The position numbers and the translations under genes were made by a program. Positions 1-8,192 of a DNA stretch of 64,000 bases are shown piece after piece (positions within the stretch are counted from its first letter, which is position 1; the number at the start of each line of letters is the position of its first letter). The notes under the pieces were generated by a model that did not search any database, was not told the origin of the DNA, and worked only from the letters and a program-made list of their open reading frames with translations. The stretch lies in contig NZ_CADCST010000098.1 in assembly GCF_902804485.1 (NCBI RefSeq), positions 112,593 through 176,592 on the forward strand, given 5' to 3'. Source of the DNA: Flavobacterium collinsii. Its GTDB lineage: Bacteria > Bacteroidota > Bacteroidia > Flavobacteriales > Flavobacteriaceae.

Positions 1-494
1 AGCTTCTCTGTCCATTCACCTACGATCTCTACATTCCACGGATCACCATAAGGATTTCCGAAACCCATTGAAAGATAGGTAACGACTTCCTTGTTTTTCT
101 GATCGGCGATTTCAAGAATTTCTTCGAGAGTAACTAAAGATTCGGCTATTGTTTTATGTGTGTTTCGCATCTGAAAATTTTCAGATATCGAAAAAGGAAA
201 TCCTAAATACCGAATAGGCTCATGCGCTGCAGCCAGCGATGCTCCTTGTGTATTGGCAATAATCGCTAACAATTTACTTGTGGTTTGCGATAAATCAAGT
301 TGCGACAAAACTTCAGCAGTATCCTGCATTTGAGGAATCGCTTTTGGAGACACAAAACTTCCAAAATCAATAGTATCAAAACCCACTCTCAACAGAGCCT
401 GTATATACGAAACCTTATTTTGGGTAGGTATGAAAGTTTTGATGCCTTGCATAGCATCACGTGGACATTCGATAATCTTGATTTCTTTATTCAA
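1..494 (-). CDS. Hydroxymethylglutaryl-CoA lyase, 3' end cut by window edge
   Basis: This is the N-terminal 164 codons of a TIM-barrel metallolyase that splits HMG-CoA into acetoacetate and acetyl-CoA, a late step of leucine breakdown. The N-terminal motif ECPRDAMQG aligns with the catalytic VGPRDGLQ of HMG-CoA lyases (Arg12 and Asp13 here). It is followed by SFVSPKAIPQMQDTAEVL and, near the window edge, a Y-x-S-x-G-x-G-x-PYGDPW segment, both as in the family. The start is a TTG at 494: an in-frame TAA lies two codons upstream and the first in-frame ATG falls inside the active-site region. The gene is divergent from the SatD operon, so both share the spacer that holds three palindromes. The C-terminal half lies outside the window. 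Confidence 0.88.
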   Translation of the reverse strand, partial: MNKEIKIIECPRDAMQGIKTFIPTQNKVSYIQALLRVGFDTIDFGSFVSPKAIPQMQDTAEVLSQLDLSQTTSKLLAIIANTQGASLAAAHEPIRYLGFPFSISENFQMRNTHKTIAESLVTLEEILEIADQKNKEVVTYLSMGFGNPYGDPWNVEIVGEWTEK

Positions 495-566
495 AGCTTA
501 CTCTTTTATAGTGGCTAAGTTAGTTTCTTTTTTAAAGAAATAAAAGTTATAATTTTCTTTAATTAC

Positions 567-641
567 ATTACAGGATAAAGTAACATTTCATTATGTTACA
601 CAAAAACGTAACAATTTACAATGTTACACAAAAACGTAACA
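567..641. promoter_or_regulatory. Three palindromic operators with 28-bp period
   Basis: Two identical 21-bp copies (593-613 and 621-641) contain the palindrome GTTAC-N8-GTAAC. A third, slightly degenerate copy (ATTAC-N8-GTAAC) starts at 567. The left arms begin at 567, 595 and 623, so the spacing is exactly 28 bp twice. The last copy ends 16 bp before the -7 box of the SatD gene and covers the likely -33 region. The SatD product has a C-terminal helix-turn-helix, so autoregulation is a natural inference. The divergent lyase gene could be controlled from the same sites. Confidence 0.7.
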
Positions 642-657
642 TTGAAAAAATATTAAC

Positions 658-665
658 TACATTTG
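658..665 (+). promoter_or_regulatory. -7 box of the SatD operon (TACATTTG)
   Basis: It matches the Bacteroidota -7 consensus TAnnTTTG and sits 38 bp upstream of the chosen ATG at 704. No good -33 TTG lies at normal distance; that area is occupied by the third palindrome. Confidence 0.5.
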
Positions 666-703
666 TAATACTATTATTATTCTTTTTATTTATATTTGAA
701 GCT

Positions 704-1318
704 ATGACTAGTGTAATTACAGGAGATATAATCGATTCCAGAAAGCAAAAATCAAAAGACTGGGTAACATCCTTAAAGGAGGTCTTATCTCCTTTTGGAG
801 AAACACCTCTCCAATGGGAAATTTACAGAGGGGATGAATTTCAAATTGAAATAAAGAATCCTGAAGAAGCTTTATTGGCCGCCATTCTCATCAAAGCACA
901 TTTAAAAACCCTAAAACTGGATGCCCGAATGAGTATTGGTATTGGAAATAAAACACATGATGCTGAAAAAATTTCTGAAAGCAATGGTTCTGCCTTTATA
1001 CACTCGGGTGAACTTTTTGAGACTTTAAAGAAACTAAAAGTAAGTTTAGCGCTGCGAACCGGCGATACTGTTATCGATGAAAAAATGAATTTAATGATTC
1101 AGCTTGCTCTCACTTTTATGGATAATTGGCCAGCTCAATCTGCCGAATTTGTAGCAATTGCAATAGAAAATCCAAGTTTGTCACAAGAGGAATTAGCCCC
1201 GAAATTAGGGATAAAAAGAGCCGCAGTAAGCCGAAGACAAAAACGAGCTCAATTTGATTTAGTATTAAATTTAGATCGCTATTTCAGAACACAAATAAAA
1301 CAACTTGCAACGTTATGA
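704..1318 (+). CDS. SatD-family protein: cyclase-like domain plus C-terminal helix-turn-helix
   Basis: The protein has 204 residues and resembles the SatD family. The ORF stays open upstream to 593, but that extension would run through the operators and the -7 box, so ATG 704 is preferred. Residues 1-125 carry GDIIDSR (7-13), RGDEFQ (42-47), RMSIGIG (75-81) and NGSAFIHSG (94-102). The order and spacing recall the metal-binding and IGIxxG motifs of class III nucleotidyl cyclases or GGDEF palms; this similarity is my inference. Residues about 157-190 (LSQEELAPKLGIKRAAVSRRQK) form a likely helix-turn-helix. The stop overlaps the start of the DUF3307 gene (ATGA), so the two are translationally coupled. 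Function is unknown; a nucleotide-sensing autoregulator is one possibility. Confidence 0.78.
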   Translation: MTSVITGDIIDSRKQKSKDWVTSLKEVLSPFGETPLQWEIYRGDEFQIEIKNPEEALLAAILIKAHLKTLKLDARMSIGIGNKTHDAEKISESNGSAFIHSGELFETLKKLKVSLALRTGDTVIDEKMNLMIQLALTFMDNWPAQSAEFVAIAIENPSLSQEELAPKLGIKRAAVSRRQKRAQFDLVLNLDRYFRTQIKQLATL

Positions 1319-2031
1319 TTTTATTTATAAAACTACTTTTAGCACATTTACTAGGTGATTTTATAGCGCAGCCCAACTCATGGGTAGCCGACAAAGAAGC
1401 CAAAAAACATAAAAGTATTTATTTATATCTTCATATTCTTTTACATGGGATTTTAGCAGCCATTTTGGTTGGAGAAATCCAATTTCTCCCATATGCATTT
1501 CTTATTGCCGTATCTCATGGCATTATTGATTTAATCAAACTCCATTTCCAGAAAAACAAAACGAAACGCAGTTGGTTTATAGTAGACCAATTGATGCACA
1601 TCCTAGTTTTAATTGGGGTTGTTTTTGTCTACCAGGACGAAACAATCAATTTTCATTGGTTCAACAATCAATTTTGGATTCTAGGGACAGGAGTTTTACT
1701 CCTTACAAAACCAACTTCTATTCTCATTAAAACAATTATCTCGATTTGGAATCCCGAAAGTCAAAATAGCCACAATGAAAATTCACTCTCCAAAGCAGGA
1801 AATTACATTGGTATCTTAGAAAGGTTGTTTGTCTTCTGCTTTATCTTAACAGGCCATTTTGAAGCTATAGGTTTTTTATTGGCAGCTAAATCAATTTTTA
1901 GATTTGGAGATCTAAAAGAAGCAAAAGACAGAAAACTCACCGAGTACGTCATGATTGGTACTTTGATGAGTTTTGGAACTGCTATTATTACAGGATTAAT
2001 TGTTCAGGCGCTGCTTTTACAATTGTGCTAA
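1315..2031 (+). CDS. DUF3307 integral membrane protein
   Basis: This is a 238-residue multi-pass membrane protein. The N-terminal motif LLLAHLLGDFIAQP followed by HILLHGI fits DUF3307, a family in which polar His and Asp residues sit at the start of membrane helices. I count about six to seven hydrophobic segments, with a charged cytoplasmic-type stretch around residues 77-88 and another around 142-160. It overlaps the upstream SatD gene by 4 bp. Its last 15 bp overlap the 3' end of the convergent pyrD gene. The His/Asp pattern resembles membrane-bound metal-dependent hydrolases of the YdjM type, but that is inference only. No function is established. Confidence 0.78.
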   Translation: MILFIKLLLAHLLGDFIAQPNSWVADKEAKKHKSIYLYLHILLHGILAAILVGEIQFLPYAFLIAVSHGIIDLIKLHFQKNKTKRSWFIVDQLMHILVLIGVVFVYQDETINFHWFNNQFWILGTGVLLLTKPTSILIKTIISIWNPESQNSHNENSLSKAGNYIGILERLFVFCFILTGHFEAIGFLLAAKSIFRFGDLKEAKDRKLTEYVMIGTLMSFGTAIITGLIVQALLLQLC

Positions 2032-3051
2032 AACCTTTTTATTGATTGCTTTTATCAAGGCAGGACCTTCATAAATAAAACCTGTATACAATTGAACCAG
2101 ACTGGCTCCTGCATTTAGTTTTTCGATCGCATCATCTTCAGTATGAATTCCACCTACTCCAATAATTGGAAAAGCTTTATTGCTTTTTTCCGAAAGAAAA
2201 CGAATCACCTCAGTCGAACGTTTCGTTAATGGTTTTCCTGACAGTCCTCCAGTTTCAGTCTGGTTAGCAGACTGCAATCCGTCGCGGGAAATTGTAGTAT
2301 TCGTTGCAATTACACCTGCAATCTGAGTAGTTTTTACAATATCAATAATATCGAGTAATTGCTCATCTGTAAGATCCGGAGCAATTTTTAATAAAATTGG
2401 TTTTATTTTTTGTGTGCTTGTTTTTTGCTTCTCCACGTTTCTGTTTTGCAGCGTTTGCAACAAAGCTGTCAAAGGCTCTTTGTCTTGCAGAGCACGTAAA
2501 TTTGGCGTATTTGGCGAACTTACATTCACCACAAAATAATCTACATGATCAAACAAAGTATCAAAACAAATGATATAATCATTAACTGCATCTTCGTTTG
2601 ACGTAACTTTGTTCTTCCCAATATTACCACCAATTAAAACTCCCGAATTCTTTTTCAAACGTTCTAAAGCTTCCAGAACTCCGCCATTATTAAATCCCAT
2701 TCGGTTAACAATCGCTTGATCTTCTTTCAATCGAAACAAACGTTTTTTAGGATTTCCTTCCTGTCCAACAGGAGTCACGGTACCAATCTCAATAAAACCA
2801 AATCCAAAATCCGATAATTCTTTATACAACTTGGCATCTTTATCGAATCCCGCAGCCAATCCTACCGGGTTTTTAAATTTAATTCCAAAAACTTCGCGCT
2901 CCAAACGGCTATCTTTTACTTCGTAAATCGATCTGATAATTGATGAAACACCAGGGATTTTTGAAATGAATTTAACAAATGAAAAAGTAAAGCAATGTAC
3001 TTCTTCCGGATCAAACCAAAAAAGTATTGGGCGAATTATCAATTTATACAT
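2017..3051 (-). CDS. pyrD: Dihydroorotate dehydrogenase (quinone), class 2
   Basis: This is the membrane-associated flavoenzyme that oxidises dihydroorotate to orotate with quinone as acceptor, the fourth step of pyrimidine synthesis. It has 344 residues, normal for class 2. The class 2 helical N-terminal extension (about residues 1-45) precedes NPVGLAAGFDKDAKL. Also present are EIGTVTPVGQEGNPKKRLFR, NVSSPNTPNLRALQ with the catalytic serine, the FMN-site segments KIAPDLT and ATNTTISRDGL, and GVGGI near the end. An in-frame ATG at 3081 overlaps the -7 box, so 3051 is preferred. The 3' end overlaps the convergent DUF3307 gene by 15 bp. Confidence 0.95.
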   Translation of the reverse strand: MYKLIIRPILFWFDPEEVHCFTFSFVKFISKIPGVSSIIRSIYEVKDSRLEREVFGIKFKNPVGLAAGFDKDAKLYKELSDFGFGFIEIGTVTPVGQEGNPKKRLFRLKEDQAIVNRMGFNNGGVLEALERLKKNSGVLIGGNIGKNKVTSNEDAVNDYIICFDTLFDHVDYFVVNVSSPNTPNLRALQDKEPLTALLQTLQNRNVEKQKTSTQKIKPILLKIAPDLTDEQLLDIIDIVKTTQIAGVIATNTTISRDGLQSANQTETGGLSGKPLTKRSTEVIRFLSEKSNKAFPIIGVGGIHTEDDAIEKLNAGASLVQLYTGFIYEGPALIKAINKKVLAQL

Positions 3052-3078
3052 AGTAGTGTGTTGTTGTTTTTTTGGATG

Positions 3079-3086
3079 CAAATTTA
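3079..3086 (-). promoter_or_regulatory. -7 box of pyrD (TAAATTTG on minus strand)
   Basis: It is a perfect TAnnTTTG match 27 bp upstream of the pyrD ATG at 3051. The -33 region is weak (TTTC). Confidence 0.5.
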
Positions 3087-3303
3087 AATATAATACTTGA
3101 AAGTGACTATGATTTATAGAAAACTGTTTCTAACATTCTTTTCCCATATATGACACTGAAAACAAACACGTAGCAATTGAAACGCAACAGAGCAAAAAAA
3201 AAAAAATAATAGTAATTCTATAAAATAAATATAGTTATATTAAATCCTCTTTTAAACTTTATTCTTAATTTTACCCCAACTACTATACTCCATAAAAACA
3301 CTT

Positions 3304-4437
3304 ATGATGAAAAATAAAACTGCCTGGATATTCGCAATCCTAATCCTCTTCGTTATTACAATTGCTTATGGCTACACAAAGCTTATTGTGCCGAAACAGA
3401 CATTAGCTGCAATGAATTGTGTAGAAACTCCGAATCCAGCAGAAGTTTCATTATTCAAACCAACAATCGAAAACAAAAACAAACCTTCCGGTAAAGCTCC
3501 AGCAGGAATGGTTTGGATTCCCGGTGGAGAATTCTCTATGGGCAGCAATGTTGAAGACGAAAGCTTGTGCAGCATAAAAGGAGTCACGAAAGATGCCGCC
3601 CCAATACATCGCGTTTATGTAGATGGATTTTATATGGATAAAACCGAAGTTACAAATGATCAGTTTGAAGCTTTTGTAAAAGCAACCGGTTATATCACTT
3701 TTGCCGAAATAAAACCTACACCTGAAGAATATCCGGATGTGCCATTAGAAAACCTTGTTGCCGGATCGGCTGTATTTACCCCTACACCTGCCAAAGTAGA
3801 TTTAAACAACTACATGCAATGGTGGTCTTACGTACGCGGTGCAGACTGGAGACATCCGGAAGGAGCCGGAAGTTCTATAAAAGGAAAAGGCAGCTACCCA
3901 GTTGTACAAATTTCTTATGATGATGCTGCTGCTTACGCAAAGTGGGCCGGAAAAAGATTACCAACAGAAGCCGAATGGGAATTCGCAGCCCGTGGTGGGA
4001 AATCAGGCGAATTGTATGCTTGGGGAAACACCCTAAAACCTAAAGGAAAATTTCAGGCCAACATATACCAGGGACATTTTCCGACAGAAAAGGGAGACAC
4101 CGGCGAAGATGGCTATATCGGTATTGCGCCAACTGCAAAATTTGCACCCAATTCTTACGGTCTTTATGATATAGGAGGAAACGTCTGGGAATGGACAAAC
4201 GACTGGTATACTGCAGACTATTACAAAGTAATAAGCGAAAACGGCCAGGTTGCCAAAAACCCACAGGGTCCTGAATCTTCTTATGATCCCGGAGAACCAA
4301 ACTTACCTAAAAAAGTACAGCGTGGCGGATCCTTTTTATGTACCGATCAGTATTGCACACGCTACATGGTAGGCACTAGAGGAAAAGGGGATTACAAATC
4401 ACCCGCAAACCACATTGGCTTTAGATGTGTCAAATAA
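3304..4437 (+). CDS. Membrane-anchored formylglycine-generating enzyme (SUMF1/FGE) family protein
   Basis: The protein has 377 residues. A hydrophobic anchor or uncleaved signal spans residues 7-24, followed by a linker and an FGE-sulfatase domain from about 66 to the end (MVWIPGGEFSMGS, KRLPTEAEWEFAARGG, YDIGGNVWEWTNDW, GFRCVK). The C-terminal stretch from residue 340 contains C346-TDQY-C351, the same C-x4-C spacing as the copper-binding pair Cys336/Cys341 of human FGE. A true formylglycine-generating enzyme, converting a sulfatase cysteine to formylglycine outside the cytoplasm, is therefore plausible. Many family members lack this pair and do something else. No sulfatase gene lies in the window. 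It appears to be a single-gene unit. Confidence 0.85.
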   Translation: MMKNKTAWIFAILILFVITIAYGYTKLIVPKQTLAAMNCVETPNPAEVSLFKPTIENKNKPSGKAPAGMVWIPGGEFSMGSNVEDESLCSIKGVTKDAAPIHRVYVDGFYMDKTEVTNDQFEAFVKATGYITFAEIKPTPEEYPDVPLENLVAGSAVFTPTPAKVDLNNYMQWWSYVRGADWRHPEGAGSSIKGKGSYPVVQISYDDAAAYAKWAGKRLPTEAEWEFAARGGKSGELYAWGNTLKPKGKFQANIYQGHFPTEKGDTGEDGYIGIAPTAKFAPNSYGLYDIGGNVWEWTNDWYTADYYKVISENGQVAKNPQGPESSYDPGEPNLPKKVQRGGSFLCTDQYCTRYMVGTRGKGDYKSPANHIGFRCVK

Positions 4438-4636
4438 GTTTTTTTTAGCTAGCAAATTAGCACAAATTAAAACACATCTCATATCTCTTACAAATCCAAT
4501 TTCACAAATTTAAACTAGTGAAATTGAATTTTAACTTTAAATATCCAACGCAGATCAGTGAAATTTTTAGTAAACTTTTTTCAGTCTAATTTACAGTTTT
4601 CATAATTTGGAGCTTTACAACGCTTAACTATTTACT

Positions 4637-4644
4637 TATATTTG
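4637..4644 (+). promoter_or_regulatory. -7 box of pepT (TATATTTG)
   Basis: It is a perfect TAnnTTTG match 16 bp before the pepT ATG, implying a 5' leader of only about 10 nt. Confidence 0.55.
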
Positions 4645-4660
4645 CCTAAAAATAAAAAAA

Positions 4661-5938
4661 ATGCAACATATCATAGATCGTTTTATTAGTTATGTAACTA
4701 TTGATACTGAATCAGATCCAAATTCAAAGACAACGCCAAGCACAGAAAAACAATGGAATCTTGCCAATAAACTAGTTGAAGAACTAAAAACAATTGGCTT
4801 ATCAGATGTCACCATAGACGACAAAGCCTATATCATGGCTACATTACCTTCTAATGTTGATCACGAAGTTCCTACAATTGGTTTTGTATCTCATTTTGAC
4901 ACTTCTCCGGATTTTAGCGGAGCCAATATAAAACCTCAAATCGTTGAAAATTACGATGGAAAAGACATCCTTTTAAATGCTGAAAAAAACATTGTTTTAT
5001 CACCAAACTACTTTAAGGATTTATTACAATACAAAGGACAAACCATTATTACTACGGATGGAACTACTTTGCTGGGAGCCGACGACAAGGCAGGAATTAC
5101 CGAAATTGTCTCAGCGATGGAATACTTAATTCAGCATCCTGAAATCAAACACGGAAAAATCAGAATTGGTTTTACTCCTGACGAAGAAATTGGTCGCGGT
5201 GCGCATCATTTTGATGTGAAAAAATTTGGTGCTGCATGGGCCTATACTATGGATGGAAGCCAGATTGGCGAGTTAGAATATGAAAATTTTAATGCAGCCG
5301 GAGCTAAAATCACCTTTAAAGGGAAAAGCGTTCACCCGGGTTATGCCAAGGGAAAAATGATCAATTCGATGTTGATTGCCAACGATTTCATCAACGAACT
5401 TCCTAAAGGAGAAACTCCTCAAGAAACCAAAGGCTATGAAGGTTTTTTCCATGTCCACCACCTTACCGGAAGTATTGAAGAAACTGTTTTAGAATTGATC
5501 ATTCGCGATCACAACAAGAAAAAATTCGAAAAACGTAAAGACCTAATTGCTAAAATTACTAAAAAAATCAATAAGAAATTTGCGAAACAATTTGGAGAAG
5601 ATATTGTAACTGCTGAAGTAAAAGACCAGTACTACAATATGAAAGAAAAAGTACTTCCCGTAAAACACATTGTTGATATTGCCGAAAAAGCAATGCGTGA
5701 ATTAAACATTAAACCGATCATCAAGCCTATTCGTGGCGGAACTGACGGGTCTCAATTGTCATTTATGGGACTTCCTTGCCCAAATATATTTGCCGGCGGT
5801 CATAACTTTCACGGAAAATACGAATATGTTCCTGCCGAAAGCATGCAAAAAGCGACAGCTGTCATTGTGAAAATTGCTGAATTAACCGCAATTCCAGGCA
5901 TTTTTGACGCACCTGAAAAGCCAAAAAGAAAAAAATAA
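4661..5938 (+). CDS. pepT: Peptidase T (tripeptide aminopeptidase)
   Basis: This is a dizinc M20B aminopeptidase that releases the N-terminal residue of tripeptides in the cytoplasm. It has 425 residues, about 15 more than the Escherichia coli enzyme because of a lysine-rich tail. Metal and catalytic motifs are intact: SHFDTSPDFSG (His78, Asp80), LLGADDKAGI (Asp141), PDEEIGRG (Glu175, Glu176), MDGSQIGELEYE (Asp198) and a late GGHNFHGKYEYVP with the last zinc-ligand histidine. The dimerisation lid is recognisable from HPGYAKGKMINS onward. The downstream YdeI-like gene starts 13 bp after the stop and is probably co-transcribed. Confidence 0.95.
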   Translation: MQHIIDRFISYVTIDTESDPNSKTTPSTEKQWNLANKLVEELKTIGLSDVTIDDKAYIMATLPSNVDHEVPTIGFVSHFDTSPDFSGANIKPQIVENYDGKDILLNAEKNIVLSPNYFKDLLQYKGQTIITTDGTTLLGADDKAGITEIVSAMEYLIQHPEIKHGKIRIGFTPDEEIGRGAHHFDVKKFGAAWAYTMDGSQIGELEYENFNAAGAKITFKGKSVHPGYAKGKMINSMLIANDFINELPKGETPQETKGYEGFFHVHHLTGSIEETVLELIIRDHNKKKFEKRKDLIAKITKKINKKFAKQFGEDIVTAEVKDQYYNMKEKVLPVKHIVDIAEKAMRELNIKPIIKPIRGGTDGSQLSFMGLPCPNIFAGGHNFHGKYEYVPAESMQKATAVIVKIAELTAIPGIFDAPEKPKRKK

Positions 5939-5951
5939 ACTAACAAGGAAT

Positions 5952-6530
5952 ATGTCTGATAAAAAACACGTTTGGGACAAAGTCAATAGCTGGGAAAAAG
6001 AACTCCTTTTCCTAAAATCGATTATTGATAAGACCGAACTGATTGAAACTGTAAAATGGGGCGGCCCAGTTTATGTTTACAACAAAAAAAATGTTATCGG
6101 CATAGGAGGTTTTAAAGAGTACTTTACGATTTGGTTCTTTAATGGCGTTTTTTTGAAAGATGAGGAAAAAAAGCTCATCAATGCTCAGGAAGACAAAACA
6201 AAATCTTTGCGTCAATGGCGTTTTACTTCAAAAAACGAAGTAAACGAAGCAGACGTTCTCGACTATATTTTAGAAGCTATTGAGAACGAAAAACAAGGCA
6301 AAATCATCAAATCCACAAAAAAAGAAGCTATTGTTTCTGAACTTTTTCAAAAAGAAACAGCTCAGAATCCCGCTTTAGCAGAAGCATTTCAGAAATTCAG
6401 TGCTTACAAGCAATATGAATTTCTCGAATACATTGAAACGGCTAAGCAGGACAAAACCAAACTTTCAAGAATTGAAAAAGTAATTCCGATGATATTACAA
6501 AACATCGGACTGAATGATAAATACAGATAG
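5952..6530 (+). CDS. YdeI/OmdA-like protein with DUF1801 domain
   Basis: The protein has 192 residues and no signal peptide. The N-terminal half (VKWGGPVYVYNKKNVIGIGGFKEY, then WFFNG) is a DUF1801/YdhG-like domain. The C-terminal half (ALAEAFQKFSAYKQYEFLEYI, then KLSRIEKVIPMI) is the YdeI/OmpD-associated segment. I chose ATG 5952, which follows AAGGAAT; an upstream in-frame ATG at 5904 lies inside pepT. Family members are cytoplasmic and poorly characterised. It is the last gene of the pepT transcript and is followed by a strong terminator. Confidence 0.8.
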   Translation: MSDKKHVWDKVNSWEKELLFLKSIIDKTELIETVKWGGPVYVYNKKNVIGIGGFKEYFTIWFFNGVFLKDEEKKLINAQEDKTKSLRQWRFTSKNEVNEADVLDYILEAIENEKQGKIIKSTKKEAIVSELFQKETAQNPALAEAFQKFSAYKQYEFLEYIETAKQDKTKLSRIEKVIPMILQNIGLNDKYR

Positions 6531-6580
6531 GAGGTAAATTTCAATTTTTGAAAAATTCCAAACTCCAAATTCCAAGCTAA

Positions 6581-6626
6581 AAAAAACCTTTATCAAAGTT
6601 TTAAACTTTGATAAAGGTTTTTTTTT
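6581..6626 (+). terminator. Rho-independent terminator after the YdeI-like gene
   Basis: A perfect inverted repeat (CCTTTATCAAAGTTT on the left arm, with its complement) is flanked by A6 on the left and T-rich sequence on the right. It can work in both directions but best serves the plus strand. Confidence 0.9.
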
Positions 6627-6800
6627 ACGCAAAGACGAGTCATTTAGGAACGAGGAATCTTCGAAAGCAGCTCGACAAAGATTAAGGAATCACTATGTGG
6701 AGTTTCTTACGGAGATCCCTCCTTCCTCGGGATGACAATATTGCGGTTACTTTTGCTGAATTGGATTATGTGATTTCTCCTTTCAGTAGAAATGACAATT
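6627..6800. repeat. Relic of an intergenic repeat ending in GAAATGACAAT
   Basis: This gene-free stretch contains segments such as GGAACGAGGAATCTTCG, GATCCCTCCTTCCTCGGGATGACAA and TTCAGTAGAAATGACAA. These recall degenerate dispersed intergenic repeats common in Flavobacterium genomes. I see no ORF with coding character. Confidence 0.35.
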
Positions 6801-6842
6801 AAAAAAAATCCCAAACTCCTGTATTGGAATTTGGGATTTTTA
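6801..6842 (-). terminator. Terminator after yajC
   Basis: The stem AAAATCCCAAA (6805-6815) pairs with TTTGGGATTTT (6830-6840). On the minus strand it is followed by eight T. Confidence 0.85.
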
Positions 6843-6860
6843 ATATTGTAATTTAAAAAA

Positions 6861-7133
6861 TTAAGCTTTTTTCAAAGCAGCACTCATTTCCATAGAAATT
6901 GCCGAACGCTCAATTTTTAATTTTCCGGACATTGTTTCAATTACTGCACTTGTATCAGCAAGTTCAACGATTTTTCCGTGAAAACCACTTTTAGTAATTA
7001 TTTTATCACCTACTTTCAGGCTGCTTTCAAATTCTTTTTCGTTTTTTACTCTTTTCTGTTGTGGTCTGATCATAAAGAAATACAACACTACAAACATTAG
7101 TAAATAAGGCGCAAATTTCATCAAATCTTGCAT
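6861..7133 (-). CDS. yajC: Preprotein translocase subunit YajC
   Basis: YajC is the small single-span partner of SecDF in the Sec holotranslocon. The protein has 90 residues. A hydrophobic helix (residues 6-22, LMKFAPYLLMFVVLYFFMI) is followed by the family signature RPQQKRVKNEKEFESSLKVGDKIITKSG and a small beta-rich cytoplasmic domain. It lies 114 bp downstream of nusB on the same strand and is probably in the same transcript, which ends at the terminator just downstream. Confidence 0.95.
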   Translation of the reverse strand: MQDLMKFAPYLLMFVVLYFFMIRPQQKRVKNEKEFESSLKVGDKIITKSGFHGKIVELADTSAVIETMSGKLKIERSAISMEMSAALKKA

Positions 7134-7247
7134 AGTATTCAGTTTTTATTTTTGTTATTAATATTTACGTTTTAAGCTCCCATAACTTCACTTGAAGCGA
7201 CGTCATCAACGAGAGTTTAGAATTTATTTATAAAAATCCGGTATCAA

Positions 7248-8192
7248 TTACATCAACCCACGTCCTACTTTAACCATTTTTTTATTCGCTGTAAGCTCTT
7301 TAACAAGGTTATCTAAAATTCCGTTGATAAAAATACTACTTTTTGGCGTAGAATACTCTTTCGCAATTTCTAAATATTCGTTAAGAGTTACTTTTACTGG
7401 AATTGAAGGGAATTTCAGAAACTCACAAATTGCCATTTTCAAGATAATAGTATCAATTTCAGCAATCCTTTCACTGTCCCAGTTTGGTGTTTTATCATCA
7501 TATTCTTTTGCCAGAACCGATTCATTTAAAACTGTTCTTCTAAACAAGTCTTTAGCAAAATCCTTATCCTCAACATCTTTGTACAACTTAGGCACTCTAA
7601 AATCATCCGGATCTTCAGTTTTTATAGCCTTCAATTGTTTGATGATATGCGTATTTACAACAGGAATATCATCCACCCAGGTTAATTTATCATCCTCTAA
7701 ATACTCATATAATTTTTCATTTGGAACAATTACATCTGCAAACAAATCAATTACAAATTGTCTGTCTTCTTCAAAAGTATTTGTTGTAGTGCTCATGTAT
7801 TTAGCATACAATTCGCTTGATTTGATATCATTTAAAAGCAAAATGATATAATCGTCGTTCAGATTCCAGTTGTTGATTTTACGATTTTCTAAAGCAATAC
7901 TAAGCGAATTACTTTCGGCAAGAAGTTGAAAAATTTTGTTTTTTACGAATTTTTCATTTGGATTACGTTCTGCAGCAGTTGCAAGATGTTTTTTACTTGA
8001 AAGATGTAAAAAAACAGATTCTTTTTTGCAAATTTCAATCAATGAAGAAAGCATTATAAGATATAGATCCTGAATATTATCAATACTGTAAAAAAGAAAC
8101 TTCTCTTCTTTTTCCATATTATCAGAACCGCTTTGATGCATTGCATAAATGGATTGCATTACTTTAACGCGTATGTGTCTTCTATTTACCAC
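7248..8192 (-). CDS. nusB: Transcription antitermination factor NusB, long Bacteroidota form
   Basis: NusB joins NusE (S10), NusA and NusG in rRNA antitermination complexes. The protein has 314 residues, about twice the length of E. coli NusB. It begins with MVNRRHIRVKVMQSIYAMHQSG, which matches the RNA-binding start of the family. The C-terminal part (WDSERIAEIDTIILKMAICEFL, then IPVKVTLNEYLEIAKEYSTPKSSIFINGILD) matches the second half of the NusB fold. The extra region between them, roughly residues 40-200, is rich in charged residues and has no recognisable domain. yajC follows. Confidence 0.92.
   Translation of the reverse strand: MVNRRHIRVKVMQSIYAMHQSGSDNMEKEEKFLFYSIDNIQDLYLIMLSSLIEICKKESVFLHLSSKKHLATAAERNPNEKFVKNKIFQLLAESNSLSIALENRKINNWNLNDDYIILLLNDIKSSELYAKYMSTTTNTFEEDRQFVIDLFADVIVPNEKLYEYLEDDKLTWVDDIPVVNTHIIKQLKAIKTEDPDDFRVPKLYKDVEDKDFAKDLFRRTVLNESVLAKEYDDKTPNWDSERIAEIDTIILKMAICEFLKFPSIPVKVTLNEYLEIAKEYSTPKSSIFINGILDNLVKELTANKKMVKVGRGLM

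Noticed and set aside
300..518. 72-residue plus-strand ORF at the window start
   Set aside because: It is antisense to the HMG-CoA lyase gene, whose catalytic motifs are clear.
593..703. N-terminal extension of the SatD protein
   Set aside because: The added codons would be the operator repeats and the -7 box; the family start GDIIDSR lies near ATG 704.
7324..7851. 175-residue plus-strand ORF
   Set aside because: It lies fully antisense to nusB, which has clear family motifs.
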